DNA of 64,000 bases, from the NCBI GenBank assembly GCA_046290575.1, contig JBKAGX010000005.1, forward strand, positions 143,350 to 207,349, given 5' to 3'. Position numbers and translations under genes: made by a program. Positions 37,445-45,869 of this stretch are shown here, in pieces. The first letter of the stretch is position 1. Every line of letters begins with the position of its first letter. Under the pieces are notes generated by a model. It was given only the letters and a program-made list of their open reading frames with translations. It was not told where the DNA came from and made no database searches. Source of the DNA: JANQQJ01 sp046290575. Lineage in GTDB: Bacteria > Pseudomonadota > Alphaproteobacteria > SMXS01.

Positions 37445-38005
37445 ATGAGTGAAGAAAAAAACTACGACGATGTCTCGCAATACAAGCTCGATCCGGAGCG
37501 GACGGAAGAACTGCTCCGCACCGGTGGAGAGTGCACCTTCATCTGGGCCAATAAAGCCGGCCACCCAATAGGTGTGATCATGGCCTATGTCTACAAGGAC
37601 GGGAAAATCTGGCTGACATCGGCGAGACAACGGGTCCGCGTCCCCGCCATCCGCCGCGACGGGCGCAGCTCAATCGTGATCACGTCCAAGGGTACGGCCA
37701 TGGGCGGGGGCAAGACTGTCACCCTGAAGGGCCACACCATCATTCATGACGACAATCCCGAGGTCAAAGCCTGGTACTATCCCATGTTGGCGATGGGTGT
37801 TGCCGGTCGCGAGGGTGATGACGGGAATGAATTCTCCAGCGGCCTTATCCCGGATCTGTTCGTGAAGTTCCTCGATACGCCGGACCGCGTGATCATGGAA
37901 TTCACGCCGGAAATGATGATCCCGTTCGATGGCGACAAGATGGCCCAAGGGACGGCTGAAGCCTACGCCAAGTTCGCGGCGGAGGCGGCAGCAGAAAACG
38001 AGTAG
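37445..38005 (+). CDS. PPOX-fold (pyridoxamine 5'-phosphate oxidase-like) protein
   Basis: A 186-residue split-barrel flavin-binding-type protein with GECTFIWANKAGHPIGVIMA, then GKIWLTSARQRVRVPAIRRD and SSIVITSKGTAMGGGKTVTL. The family covers FMN and F420 enzymes; the cofactor and substrate cannot be told. It starts 36 bases after the receptor stop with an AAGGA site, so it is probably co-transcribed, and it is followed by a strong terminator. Confidence 0.8.
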   Translation: MSEEKNYDDVSQYKLDPERTEELLRTGGECTFIWANKAGHPIGVIMAYVYKDGKIWLTSARQRVRVPAIRRDGRSSIVITSKGTAMGGGKTVTLKGHTIIHDDNPEVKAWYYPMLAMGVAGREGDDGNEFSSGLIPDLFVKFLDTPDRVIMEFTPEMMIPFDGDKMAQGTAEAYAKFAAEAAAENE

Positions 38006-38027
38006 ATTCCGGGATTAAGGGGAATAA

Positions 38028-38055
38028 AAAAGGGCCGCTTTTCAGCGGCCCTTTT
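38028..38055 (+). terminator. Rho-independent terminator
   Basis: AAAAGGGCCGCT pairs with AGCGGCCCTTTT around a 4-base loop, followed by CGTTCT. It ends the receptor-PPOX transcript. Confidence 0.85.
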
Positions 38056-38146
38056 CGTTCTAGCCCCCTGGATCATCATCCGGTTAGTTAGAATCGCTTC
38101 GCGATACGACTGACCGGACAAAGATGATCCAGACACAAAAAAAGTT

Positions 38147-38196
38147 AGAGTGGGATCGGACGGAAAACCGGCATCCACTTTTCCTGATCCCACTCT
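38147..38196. repeat. Palindromic repeat element
   Basis: Perfect 11-bp outer arms AGAGTGGGATC/GATCCCACTCT enclose inner arms GGAAAA/TTTTCC. This nested GATC...GGAAAA...TTTTCC...GATC form resembles a short palindrome repeated many times in alphaproteobacterial genomes. It lies between convergent genes and could also form a transcript end for the oxygenase gene. Confidence 0.65.
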
Positions 38197-38203
38197 GGAC
38201 GTC

Positions 38204-39628
38204 TTACGCGTCGGGCGCCCAGCCCGCATGGAAGCCGAACGGAACCCGTGACGGAATCTTGATCCGCGCGACGGGATCGGCTTCGAAGTTCTGCGCATCA
38301 ATGATCACGCATTCGCTCTGCTGTTCGTTCTCGTCCCAGACGAACAGCACGACATAGCCATCGTCTTCCGCCGTGGCGCCATGGCGCTTGGCGAAGACAC
38401 CTTCACCGCCCCAGCGGCCCGCACCCAGCTCATGGACCTGAACCGTTTCGGACTCATTGTCATATTTGAGTTCGGCGTTGAACTTGGCGCCATTGTCCAG
38501 ATCGAAACGTGACGCATAGATGTAGCGCGTCTTGCGGCCCATCAGATCGTCGTTGATCCGTGTGAAGTCGCAGTGATGCACATCGTTCAGATAGCGCTCG
38601 CTGGATTCACCCGTTTTCATGTTCAGGCGCCACTCATAAAGCTTGCCCATTTCATCCGGGTCGACCACGCCTTCGCGCGCATTTTCTGTCGCTGAAGCCA
38701 CGTTGGATTTCAGCGACCGGCTGGCCTGGACGACGATTTCATCGCCTTCTTCCCAGGCGTTGGCCACGTGGAAGCACATTGAGGTGTCGACGTCGAACCA
38801 CTTGACGTCCTCGTCGCTACCCATGCGCGGCACCACGCCCAGACGGGTGCCGTTTTCCGGCTCCCAATCCAGCATCAGGCCGCCTTCCATGGCGCGCTGG
38901 AAGTCGAAGGTGATCGGCGTATCGAGGAAAATCGTGTGATTTTCGGTGATCGCGCAATCATGCATCATGATGCCCTTGGGCATGGTGATCGGCGCGGTGT
39001 GGACGATCTCGCCTTCCGGATTGATGACGCTATAGGTCAGATAGGGTGGCATCGGCGAATAGCCGAAAGTGATCATTTCACCGGTCACTGCATCGACCTT
39101 CGGATGCGCGGTGAACGGGTGGGTCAGCTTTCCGTTAAAGTCGTGCTCGCCAACGGTCTCCAGGCTAGGCAGCTTCATCTCATGCGGCGGGGCCGCTTCC
39201 ATCAGCGCATAGAGCGTTTTGTTGTGATAGACCATCGCCGTATTGGCGGTGTTTTTCATCATGCCTTCTTCGGGCGGCGCAACGCCTTTGACCATGTCGG
39301 CCATGGATGCCATGCCCTTCCAGATCCAGGTGCCCTTTTCACGCTCCAAGCGCAGGCCTTCCGTATCGACGAATTTGTTGCGATAGGTCGCTTTGCCGTC
39401 CTTGATTTCGACGCCGTGGATCATCCCGTCACCATCGAAGATGTGATAGGTCGCGACATCGGGCACATAGACCGGGTTCGGGCCGATGCGCAGGAAATTC
39501 CCGCTGATATCCTTTGGGATCTCCCCGATCACTTCCATGTCTTCCCAGACATGCTCGTCCATCACCGGCGCGTAATTGCCGCTGAGATATGGATTAAACT
39601 CTTCTTCCGTCTTCATTTGTGTCGACAT
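38204..39628 (-). CDS. Carotenoid/stilbene cleavage oxygenase family enzyme
   Basis: Non-haem iron dioxygenase of the RPE65/lignostilbene superfamily, 474 residues, cytoplasmic. The N-terminal GNFLRIGPNPVYVPD and YHIFDGDGMIHGVEI are family signatures. All four iron-binding His motifs are visible: FTAHPKVDA, MHDCAITENH, CFHVANAWEE and the C-terminal GFHAGWAP. The ATG has AGAGGAAG upstream. It cleaves a C=C bond in an apocarotenoid or a stilbene; which one cannot be decided. It faces the receptor-PPOX unit and shares its orientation with the reductase upstream. Confidence 0.9.
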   Translation of the reverse strand: MSTQMKTEEEFNPYLSGNYAPVMDEHVWEDMEVIGEIPKDISGNFLRIGPNPVYVPDVATYHIFDGDGMIHGVEIKDGKATYRNKFVDTEGLRLEREKGTWIWKGMASMADMVKGVAPPEEGMMKNTANTAMVYHNKTLYALMEAAPPHEMKLPSLETVGEHDFNGKLTHPFTAHPKVDAVTGEMITFGYSPMPPYLTYSVINPEGEIVHTAPITMPKGIMMHDCAITENHTIFLDTPITFDFQRAMEGGLMLDWEPENGTRLGVVPRMGSDEDVKWFDVDTSMCFHVANAWEEGDEIVVQASRSLKSNVASATENAREGVVDPDEMGKLYEWRLNMKTGESSERYLNDVHHCDFTRINDDLMGRKTRYIYASRFDLDNGAKFNAELKYDNESETVQVHELGAGRWGGEGVFAKRHGATAEDDGYVVLFVWDENEQQSECVIIDAQNFEADPVARIKIPSRVPFGFHAGWAPDA

Positions 39629-39715
39629 GATATTCTTCCTCTGACTAAAGATTGCTTACACTGTAAACGACCCTGTCTGAGTCGGCAATCAGAGTTCGAT
39701 TGTGGCCGATCGAAT

Positions 39716-40711
39716 TCAGACCTTGATCACCAGCTTGCCGAAATTCTCTCCTGTAAAGAGTTTGGTGAAGGCGGTCGGAGCGTTTTCCAACCCGTCGACG
39801 ATAGTCTCGCGGTATTTCAGTTTTCCGTCGCGCAGCCACTCCGCCGCCTGTGCGATGTAAGGTTCGATTTCGTCCATATGGTCCCGGACGCTGAAGCCGC
39901 GCATGGTTAGCCGCTTGGTGATGAAGTCCGCAATGCTGGGTATGGCTGGTTCAGGTTTGGCGCGGTTGTATTGCGAGATCGCACCGCAGATCACCAACCG
40001 TCCTCCTGATGCCATATTGCGGAATACGGCGTCGAAAACCCGTCCGCCGACATTCTCAAAGTCGATGTCGATGCCATTGGGGCAGACTGCCGCGATTGAG
40101 GCAGTTAAGTCATCGGCAGTTTTGTAGTTTATTCCTGCGTCGAATCCGAGTTCGTCGCGAACATAATCGACTTTCGCATCGCTGCCGGCGCAGCCGACCA
40201 CCCGCAATCCGTTGATCTTGCCGATCTGGCCTGCGACTGATCCCACTGCGCCAGACGCCGCGGAGACGAACAGCGTTTCCCCTGCTTGCATGCTCGCATA
40301 ATGCCGCAGTCCGGCCTGCGCCGTGAGGCCGGTAAATCCAAGCACGCTCAAATAAGCGGGCAGGGGGGCAATCAAGGGGTCCACATGCCGCGCGGCGTCG
40401 CCTACCACGGTCGAATGGGATTCCCATCTGCCCATTGCAAAGACCGTATCGCCCTCCTTGAATCTTGGATCGCGCGAGGCGGCAACCCTTCCCACCACGC
40501 GGCCTTCAATCGGGTGGCCAAGGTTTTGACCTGCGGACGGGCCCAGCATGTGCATCCGCATATAGGGGTCGAGAGACAGATAGTGATTGGCAATGACGAC
40601 CTGACCGTCCTCAGGCACCGGCACCGCTACTTCCCTTACCTCAAATGAACTGGCGGCGATGGGGCCGTCAGGGCGCTTTGTATAAACAACCTGTTTAGCG
40701 GTATTCGACAA
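39716..40711 (-). CDS. NADP-dependent oxidoreductase, MDR superfamily (CurA/leukotriene reductase-like)
   Basis: Zinc-independent medium-chain reductase of 331 residues from a TTG at 40711 with GGGAGG 6 bases upstream. It shows SLDPYMRMHML at the N-terminus, the cofactor motif VSAASGAVGSVAGQIGKI, GCAGSDAKVDYVRDELGFD, and FENVGGRVFDAVFRNMASGG. Relatives reduce the C=C bond of α,β-unsaturated ketones and aldehydes. Such a product could come from the adjacent oxygenase, but the pathway is inference. It is 88 bases upstream of the oxygenase on the same strand. Confidence 0.88.
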   Translation of the reverse strand: MSNTAKQVVYTKRPDGPIAASSFEVREVAVPVPEDGQVVIANHYLSLDPYMRMHMLGPSAGQNLGHPIEGRVVGRVAASRDPRFKEGDTVFAMGRWESHSTVVGDAARHVDPLIAPLPAYLSVLGFTGLTAQAGLRHYASMQAGETLFVSAASGAVGSVAGQIGKINGLRVVGCAGSDAKVDYVRDELGFDAGINYKTADDLTASIAAVCPNGIDIDFENVGGRVFDAVFRNMASGGRLVICGAISQYNRAKPEPAIPSIADFITKRLTMRGFSVRDHMDEIEPYIAQAAEWLRDGKLKYRETIVDGLENAPTAFTKLFTGENFGKLVIKV

Positions 40712-40771
40712 TCTTTCCTCCCGGCTTTTGTCTGGCTATCCTATCATCCCCATCGAAAATGAGAGTGTGAC

Positions 40772-41020
40772 ATGCGCGTAATAAGTTGGATTGGTGCTTT
40801 GGCCATTACTGCTGCAGTCTCCGCCTGTGATCAGCAGGAAGACATCGAAGGCACGTTCGAGCGCGCCGGAAAACAGGTCGATGAAGCGGTTGAGCAAGCC
40901 GCTGAAGAACTGAAAGAAACCGGGGAACAGCTTGAAGAGGCTGCGCGCGAAGCCGGTAAGGCCACGGGCCAGGCGCTCCAGGACGCGGGCGAAAAGATCG
41001 AGGAAATGTCCGAGGAGTAA
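40772..41020 (+). CDS. Small lipoprotein with charged helix
   Basis: An 82-residue protein with a lipobox (AITAAVSAC, lipidated Cys near residue 19) followed by a highly charged Glu/Lys/Ala stretch with regular heptad-like spacing (VDEAVEQAAEELKETGEQLE). It is probably an envelope-anchored helical protein like other small alanine/glutamate-rich lipoproteins. No function can be assigned. It is convergent with the DUF1330 gene 3 bases away. Confidence 0.75.
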   Translation: MRVISWIGALAITAAVSACDQQEDIEGTFERAGKQVDEAVEQAAEELKETGEQLEEAAREAGKATGQALQDAGEKIEEMSEE

Positions 41021-41023
41021 AGC

Positions 41024-41317
41024 CTACCCTGCGCCTTCGGCAATGAAGATCTCTCCGTCGGCGCCGGTCTGACGCAACGCGATCATTTCCCTGTATTCGG
41101 GGTCGTTGTACCAGGCTTCCGCGGCGGCGCGGGTCGGGAATTCGAGAACAACAAGGCCATTCGGGGGTTCGCCTGAGCCCTCCAGCCGTTCGAAATCAGC
41201 GCCGGCGACTATGTATTTTCCGCCATGCTTGGCAACCAGTGCCTGTGTCTTCGGTTGGTACTCTGCAAGCCAGTCGGTGTTCTTGATGGTCAGTCTGCCG
41301 ATCATGTATGCGGGCAT
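41024..41317 (-). CDS. DUF1330 family protein
   Basis: A 97-residue ferredoxin-fold protein of the dimeric α/β-barrel type. The family pattern is seen as MPAYMIGRLTIKNTDWLAEY, then KHGGKYIVAGADFERLEG, and PTRAAAEAWYNDPEYREM. The function of DUF1330 is unknown. GGGAGC lies 7 bases before the ATG. Confidence 0.88.
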   Translation of the reverse strand: MPAYMIGRLTIKNTDWLAEYQPKTQALVAKHGGKYIVAGADFERLEGSGEPPNGLVVLEFPTRAAAEAWYNDPEYREMIALRQTGADGEIFIAEGAG

Positions 41318-41352
41318 TGTTCTTGCTCCCTAAGACGCCGATTGCTCCAAGC

Positions 41353-41595
41353 TTATGCGCCAGAGGGGCTCGAACCAAGCTGCATTATCGAAGGGCGTTC
41401 CCGCATTTTTTCGCGCCTAGCCTGTTCGATCCGGCAGGCCAGATAGTGTCGAGCCCAGAAATCGGCTGTGCGGCGTTCGCGACGGCTGGTTAGCTCATAT
41501 CCGCAGGTCGCGGTCTTAAAGTAGCGGTCTGCAGTCCTGGTTTCTTGACGCAGGGCACGATCGGACAGATGAGTGACCCTGTTGTGATGGGTCAT
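41353..41595 (-). CDS. Small basic hypothetical protein
   Basis: An 80-residue Arg-rich frame (RRERRTADFWARHYLACRIE) starting inside the stop of the upstream gene (TGATG junction). The coupled start is the main support; no family is recognised and no ribosome site is evident apart from coupling. Confidence 0.4.
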   Translation of the reverse strand: MTHHNRVTHLSDRALRQETRTADRYFKTATCGYELTSRRERRTADFWARHYLACRIEQARREKMRERPSIMQLGSSPSGA

Positions 41596-42041
41596 CAATC
41601 GGCAAGGGTCCGGGCGTTTTCCTGTAGCCGTGCAAATTCGGGCAGCGCTTCAGGCCTGATTCCGTCTGGAGAAGTCGGAATCAAATCGTTGCCCAGAAGG
41701 TCGAGCTCTTCAACAAACCAATCGGACTCGGCGCCCATGCCATAAGCCGATTTTGCCTGGGTCAGGCAATGCTGGCAGCCGGGCAGGAACGCAAACAGCG
41801 ACTCCGGGCAGCCGCCGGTTTCGGCCCACACTGTTTTGATCAGTGTCCCGCCGGACGCGATCGCGTCGCGCATGCTCTCATGAACATCATCAGGGACATT
41901 GGCTAGCCTGCAGAGACCATCAAGCGCGCGCAATACGCCAGGTGAGTCACCGTTGGCTTCCGCGGCCGTGCCCGCCTGGAGCAGCGTCGCCTGTCTGAGC
42001 AGTTTGGTGGGCTGTTGGGGGGCAGGTGGGTCTATGATCAT
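41595..42041 (-). CDS. Hypothetical protein with paired Cys
   Basis: A 148-residue soluble protein of unknown family with Cys in GLCRLAN, ETGGCPESLF and LPGCQHCLTQAK. The CxxC and nearby Cys could bind metal. Predicted mostly helical, no signal peptide. Coupled to the small gene downstream. Confidence 0.55.
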   Translation of the reverse strand: MIIDPPAPQQPTKLLRQATLLQAGTAAEANGDSPGVLRALDGLCRLANVPDDVHESMRDAIASGGTLIKTVWAETGGCPESLFAFLPGCQHCLTQAKSAYGMGAESDWFVEELDLLGNDLIPTSPDGIRPEALPEFARLQENARTLAD

Positions 42042-42129
42042 GGCGGCGAAGTCCCTGTGGAAAGCTGACCTGCCGACTATACAATTTTATTTGTAGTTTT
42101 TCCACTTTATTGGGAATTATCACGTAAAA

Positions 42130-42360
42130 TCAATGATGTGGCGCGCGTTCATCGCGCCCGTAGCCGTCTTCATACCAGTGACCCGGCGCTGGTTCGGCGC
42201 CGCCTCTGGAGGACGGTTCCTGCTCGAACGTGCACTTCGATGAGCTTTTGCAGGCTCCTTTCGCGAGACCATAAGGAAATCGTTCAAGTGTATCGTTAGC
42301 TTGTTGTTGGGTGCAGCCGGCCAAAAGCACCGTAAGGGCAAAAAGGCTATTCATCTTCAT
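42130..42360 (-). CDS. Small lipoprotein
   Basis: A 76-residue protein with a clear lipobox (SLFALTVLLAGC) and a short polar mature part ending GHWYEDGYGRDERAPHH. The start overlaps the end of the XRE regulator gene by 8-14 bases, depending on which of two in-frame ATGs is used, suggesting co-transcription with the DUF2975/XRE pair. Function unknown. Confidence 0.65.
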   Translation of the reverse strand: MKMNSLFALTVLLAGCTQQQANDTLERFPYGLAKGACKSSSKCTFEQEPSSRGGAEPAPGHWYEDGYGRDERAPHH

Positions 42361-42562
42361 CGGGAACGTACTCCAGAATATCGCCGGGCTGGCAGTCGAG
42401 ATAGGCGCATATTTTTGCCAGCGTTTCGAAGCGCACGCCCTTTACCTTGCCGGATTTCAGAAGGGACAGGTTGGCCTCTGTGATGCCGACATGAGCCGCC
42501 AGGTCCTTTGACTTCACCTTGCGGCGGGCCAGCATGACGTCGAGCGTGACGCGGATGGGCAT
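42347..42562 (-). CDS. XRE-family regulator (YozG-like)
   Basis: A 71-residue helix-turn-helix protein from the ATG at 42562 with AGAGG upstream. It contains VMLARRKVKSKDLAAHVGIT and ANLSLLKSGKVKGVRFETLA, ending CQPGDILEYVPDED, the layout of small YozG-type regulators. These are normally paired with a DUF2975 membrane protein, which is exactly the gene 13 bases upstream. Confidence 0.88.
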   Translation of the reverse strand: MPIRVTLDVMLARRKVKSKDLAAHVGITEANLSLLKSGKVKGVRFETLAKICAYLDCQPGDILEYVPDEDE

Positions 42563-42575
42563 CCTCTGGCGGCCG

Positions 42576-43112
42576 CTATACGATTTGGGCGTTTTCGTCG
42601 GCAATCCGCCGGCCTTCGGCCATCAAATGCGCGACGGCAAAGAACAGCCCACCGACAAACAACATCTCCAGCTCGCCGCTGCCGAAGCGGATGGCCAGCG
42701 CTTTCTCGCCGGGTGGGTTTTGCAGGGTGAGCAGCACGCTCAGCATCGAAGAGGCGATGGGCCTCAGCAAAGCCTGAAGCAACACCATCAGTGCGAAGGT
42801 GCGGATGCAGCGAATGGTCTCGCGGGAGAAGAACTCGCCAGCCGCAAAGCGACTGAATGCGTCTTGCAACCGCCAGAGGCCGTAAAGCAACGCACCGGCA
42901 GGAATCATGCTGATCAGAAAGCCCAGCAGCTTTGTGCCGGGTCCCATAGCGGCAGTGTCAAATACCAACCCCTGCAGTTGGGGAGCATTCGTTGCCAGCC
43001 AGTCGAACTGCCACCAGAGAACGGCAAGCAGGCAGGGGATAGCTACCATGGCCACTTGAGTTGCGAACCGGAGTGTGGTGCTTAGACGAATGAATGCCCG
43101 ACGGTTAGACAT
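42576..43112 (-). CDS. DUF2975 membrane protein
   Basis: A 178-residue inner-membrane protein with four hydrophobic segments (about 21-36, 57-75, 101-120, 139-160) and the DUF2975 feature GLWRLQDAFSRFAAGEFFS then IRCIRTFALMVLLQALLRPI. It pairs with the XRE gene downstream. The function of this pair is not known. Confidence 0.85.
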   Translation of the reverse strand: MSNRRAFIRLSTTLRFATQVAMVAIPCLLAVLWWQFDWLATNAPQLQGLVFDTAAMGPGTKLLGFLISMIPAGALLYGLWRLQDAFSRFAAGEFFSRETIRCIRTFALMVLLQALLRPIASSMLSVLLTLQNPPGEKALAIRFGSGELEMLFVGGLFFAVAHLMAEGRRIADENAQIV

Positions 43113-43187
43113 GCGAAACCTATCTGTCTTACGAAATCTAATTATCGTAAAACAGAAATAATATCGAATGAAGCCGATTGCAAGGGG

Positions 43188-44471
43188 TTACTCCCCGGCG
43201 GCGGTAACACGCCCCGTAGAGGCGTGTTGCGCCCCCTGTCGATCAGGTCGTTTGGGTAGAAAGGCTATAGCGATAAAGGGCGGTAGGATCAACGCAACTG
43301 CAACGACAAAAACCATCTCCCAAGAGCCGATTGCCTCGCGGAGCCAGGCCATGCTCATCGGCCCAAAAGACTGAGCGGCTAGGAACGGTCCGATCAGCCC
43401 CATGACGCTGCCGAAGGCGACGGGGCCGAAACGGCTGGCAATAATCGCGCCGATCAAAGGGAGGAAAGCACCTGCGGCGAAGCCCAGCAAGCCACAGGCG
43501 ACGAGCATGATTTGGTAGCCCGGTTCCAGCATCATCGTCAGAAGCGAGCTGATCAGGATAACCAGTGCCGTCCAGAAAAGTTTTCTGTGATCAATGCGGT
43601 CGGACATGCCGCCGAAAAAGAGCTTTCCGGCGATCATCACGGTAGACACGGTCGAAACCAGAAACGCTGTTTCCAATTTGCCGTTACCGAGTTCGCTGCT
43701 GAATGGTCCCAGGTTCTGCTGCACACCGCCGAAAACAAAAACCATTGGCGTAAAAGCAAGCGCAATTACCCAAAAGGTACGCTGTTGAAGAATGGTTTTG
43801 GTTGTCCATTGTGGGTATTCGAAAGTCGGGCCGTGGGCGGCTGAGGTGGGTTCAGGTTCAGGGTCGACGCCCGCATCTTCGGGGGTGTTGCGGATTGTGA
43901 GCCAGACAAGCGGCACGATGACAATAATGAACGAAGCCCCCAAGATCAGATGGGCATCCCGCCAGCCCTGCGCCTGATAGAGCATGGTCACGATGGGCGG
44001 CATAACCATGCCACCCAAAGATGTTCCAACCGTCGTTAAGCCGATCGCCAGCCCTCTGCGCCCGCGAAACCACTTTGTTGCAAGGGTCTGTGCCGCGAGC
44101 GGCCCTGCCAGCAGAATGCCGATGGTGAGCAGGCTGCCGTAGATCAGAGTGATCTGCCAGAAAGCGGTCACCTGCGAAATTGCGGCGAACCCCAGCCCAG
44201 CCAAAATACCACCGGTGCAGATCAAGCCGCGGATAGAGTGCCGATCCATCGCGTGACCGGCAAAAGGTGCGATGAAGCTTTGGCCCAGGCTTATGATTGT
44301 AAACGGAACAAACAGACCAGCAGCCGTTGCGCCGAGGCTTGCGTCTTCACGCCATTCGCCGACCCATAGCGTGTAGGAGAAGAATACGGAGCCAAACAGG
44401 ATCCCCTGAAACACCAGCGTTACGCCAACGATGTTCCAGCCGTAATACCACGGCGTTTTCGACAAGGGCAT
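43188..44471 (-). CDS. MFS transporter (first of tandem pair)
   Basis: A 427-residue 12-helix major facilitator transporter. The ATG at 44471 is chosen because GGGGAGG lies upstream; a TTG start 18 bases earlier would include that site. It begins TPWYYGWNIVGVTLVFQGIL and has GQSFIAPFAGHAMDRHS and KWFRGRRGLAIGLTTVGTSL, the last shared almost exactly with the next gene. This oxalate/formate antiporter-like (OFA/MCT) group carries mono- or dicarboxylates; the substrate is unknown. Confidence 0.85.
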   Translation of the reverse strand: MPLSKTPWYYGWNIVGVTLVFQGILFGSVFFSYTLWVGEWREDASLGATAAGLFVPFTIISLGQSFIAPFAGHAMDRHSIRGLICTGGILAGLGFAAISQVTAFWQITLIYGSLLTIGILLAGPLAAQTLATKWFRGRRGLAIGLTTVGTSLGGMVMPPIVTMLYQAQGWRDAHLILGASFIIVIVPLVWLTIRNTPEDAGVDPEPEPTSAAHGPTFEYPQWTTKTILQQRTFWVIALAFTPMVFVFGGVQQNLGPFSSELGNGKLETAFLVSTVSTVMIAGKLFFGGMSDRIDHRKLFWTALVILISSLLTMMLEPGYQIMLVACGLLGFAAGAFLPLIGAIIASRFGPVAFGSVMGLIGPFLAAQSFGPMSMAWLREAIGSWEMVFVVAVALILPPFIAIAFLPKRPDRQGAQHASTGRVTAAGE

Positions 44472-44542
44472 GACTGCCCGCCTCCCCAATAGTCTTGTGC
44501 AGCTTAGGGGCCGGGCGGCAACATCGTCTATAGAATTGTCGT

Positions 44543-45790
44543 TTACTCTGCAGCAGCAGGAACCGTTGCCGTGCGGGGCCTTTCATCAAGGAAGGCGACG
44601 GCCACGCTGGCCAGTACAATAACCCCGATGAAGATCTCGAACGCCAATACATAAGAGCCGGTCACATCATGAATATAGCCAGCGAGGGGTGGTCCGATCA
44701 CGGAGAGTGGCATGGTAAACGGGCCCAACAGGCCCATGACCTGTCCGAACGCGATGGGGCCGAAGCGACGGCCGATAATCGCGCCCAGCAAGGGCAGAAA
44801 ACCGCCGGTCGCAAAGCCAAGCAGCATGCTGATCGCCACCATCTCAAGATAGCTGGGGTCGCCCATCATCAAAAGCAGCGGGAAGACCAGGACCAATGCG
44901 GCTGACCAGAAAAGCACCCTGTGGCTGATGCGATCCGCAAGCGCCCCGTAAATGATCTTACCGAGGATGCCTGCTGCGGCTAACAGAGACATCAGACTGG
45001 CAGCGCTGGACGTGGTCATGCCGTGATCCTGCGCATAGGGGATCAGATTGGCTTGTGCCCCGCCAAACACCATGGTGAGCGTCCCGAACGCCATGGCTGT
45101 TGCCCAAAAACTCCTGTCCCGCAGGATTTCGCCGTAGGATATGCCGGTATGAACCTGTGCCTTGCCGGACAGGGTGACCGGCTGTGGGTCCGGCTCTACG
45201 CCTTTGTCCTCCGGACGGTTTGCAACGAACAGCCAGACGGGCGGCAACAGCAAAATCACCACCAGAGCGGCCAGAACCTGGTGCGCTTCTCTCCAGCTCA
45301 AACCCATGTCCACAAGCAATGCGGCTGACAATAGCGGCAGGGCCAGCCCGCCGATTGATGTCCCGACAGATGACAGCCCGATTGCCAGCCCGCGGCGGCC
45401 GTTGAACCATTTGGCCGCCAGCGTGGACGCGGGCAGGGGCCCAGCGAGCAGCATTCCGGTCGCGACGAACGTGGCGTAGATACCGATGAACATCCAGACC
45501 GACTGGGCGAATGATGCCAGCAGAAATCCTGCGGCCATGATCACGGTGCCGATCATTACCAGCGTTCTGATCGACTGCTTGTCCATGGCTCTGCCCGCAA
45601 AGGGTGACATCAGACCCATCGCGACGCTGAGCAGCGTAAATCCGATCATGATTTCGGCGCGGCTGGCGCCGAACTCTTCGCTGAGGGGCGAAACCCAAAG
45701 GCCGTAGGTGTAGATCGTCAAGCCAAAGGAAACGGCCTGAAACGCCATGGCCGTGCCGATTACATTCCAGCCGTAATACCAGCGTGCCAT
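44543..45790 (-). CDS. MFS transporter (second of tandem pair)
   Basis: A 415-residue 12-helix transporter starting MARWYYGWNVIGTAMAFQAV. It shares with its neighbour the WYYGWN start, AGRAMDKQSIRTL, KWFNGRRGLAIGLSSVGTSI and the late FLPLLGAIIGRRFGPIAFG block. The two are therefore diverged tandem duplicates, 71 bases apart. Confidence 0.85.
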   Translation of the reverse strand: MARWYYGWNVIGTAMAFQAVSFGLTIYTYGLWVSPLSEEFGASRAEIMIGFTLLSVAMGLMSPFAGRAMDKQSIRTLVMIGTVIMAAGFLLASFAQSVWMFIGIYATFVATGMLLAGPLPASTLAAKWFNGRRGLAIGLSSVGTSIGGLALPLLSAALLVDMGLSWREAHQVLAALVVILLLPPVWLFVANRPEDKGVEPDPQPVTLSGKAQVHTGISYGEILRDRSFWATAMAFGTLTMVFGGAQANLIPYAQDHGMTTSSAASLMSLLAAAGILGKIIYGALADRISHRVLFWSAALVLVFPLLLMMGDPSYLEMVAISMLLGFATGGFLPLLGAIIGRRFGPIAFGQVMGLLGPFTMPLSVIGPPLAGYIHDVTGSYVLAFEIFIGVIVLASVAVAFLDERPRTATVPAAAE

Positions 45791-45869
45791 ATGAGACCCA
45801 ATCCCCGTTCCCTAAGAGGCGCAACCGCCAAAACAAACGGCAGCCTAGTCCAGGCGGGGGCGCTTCGCT

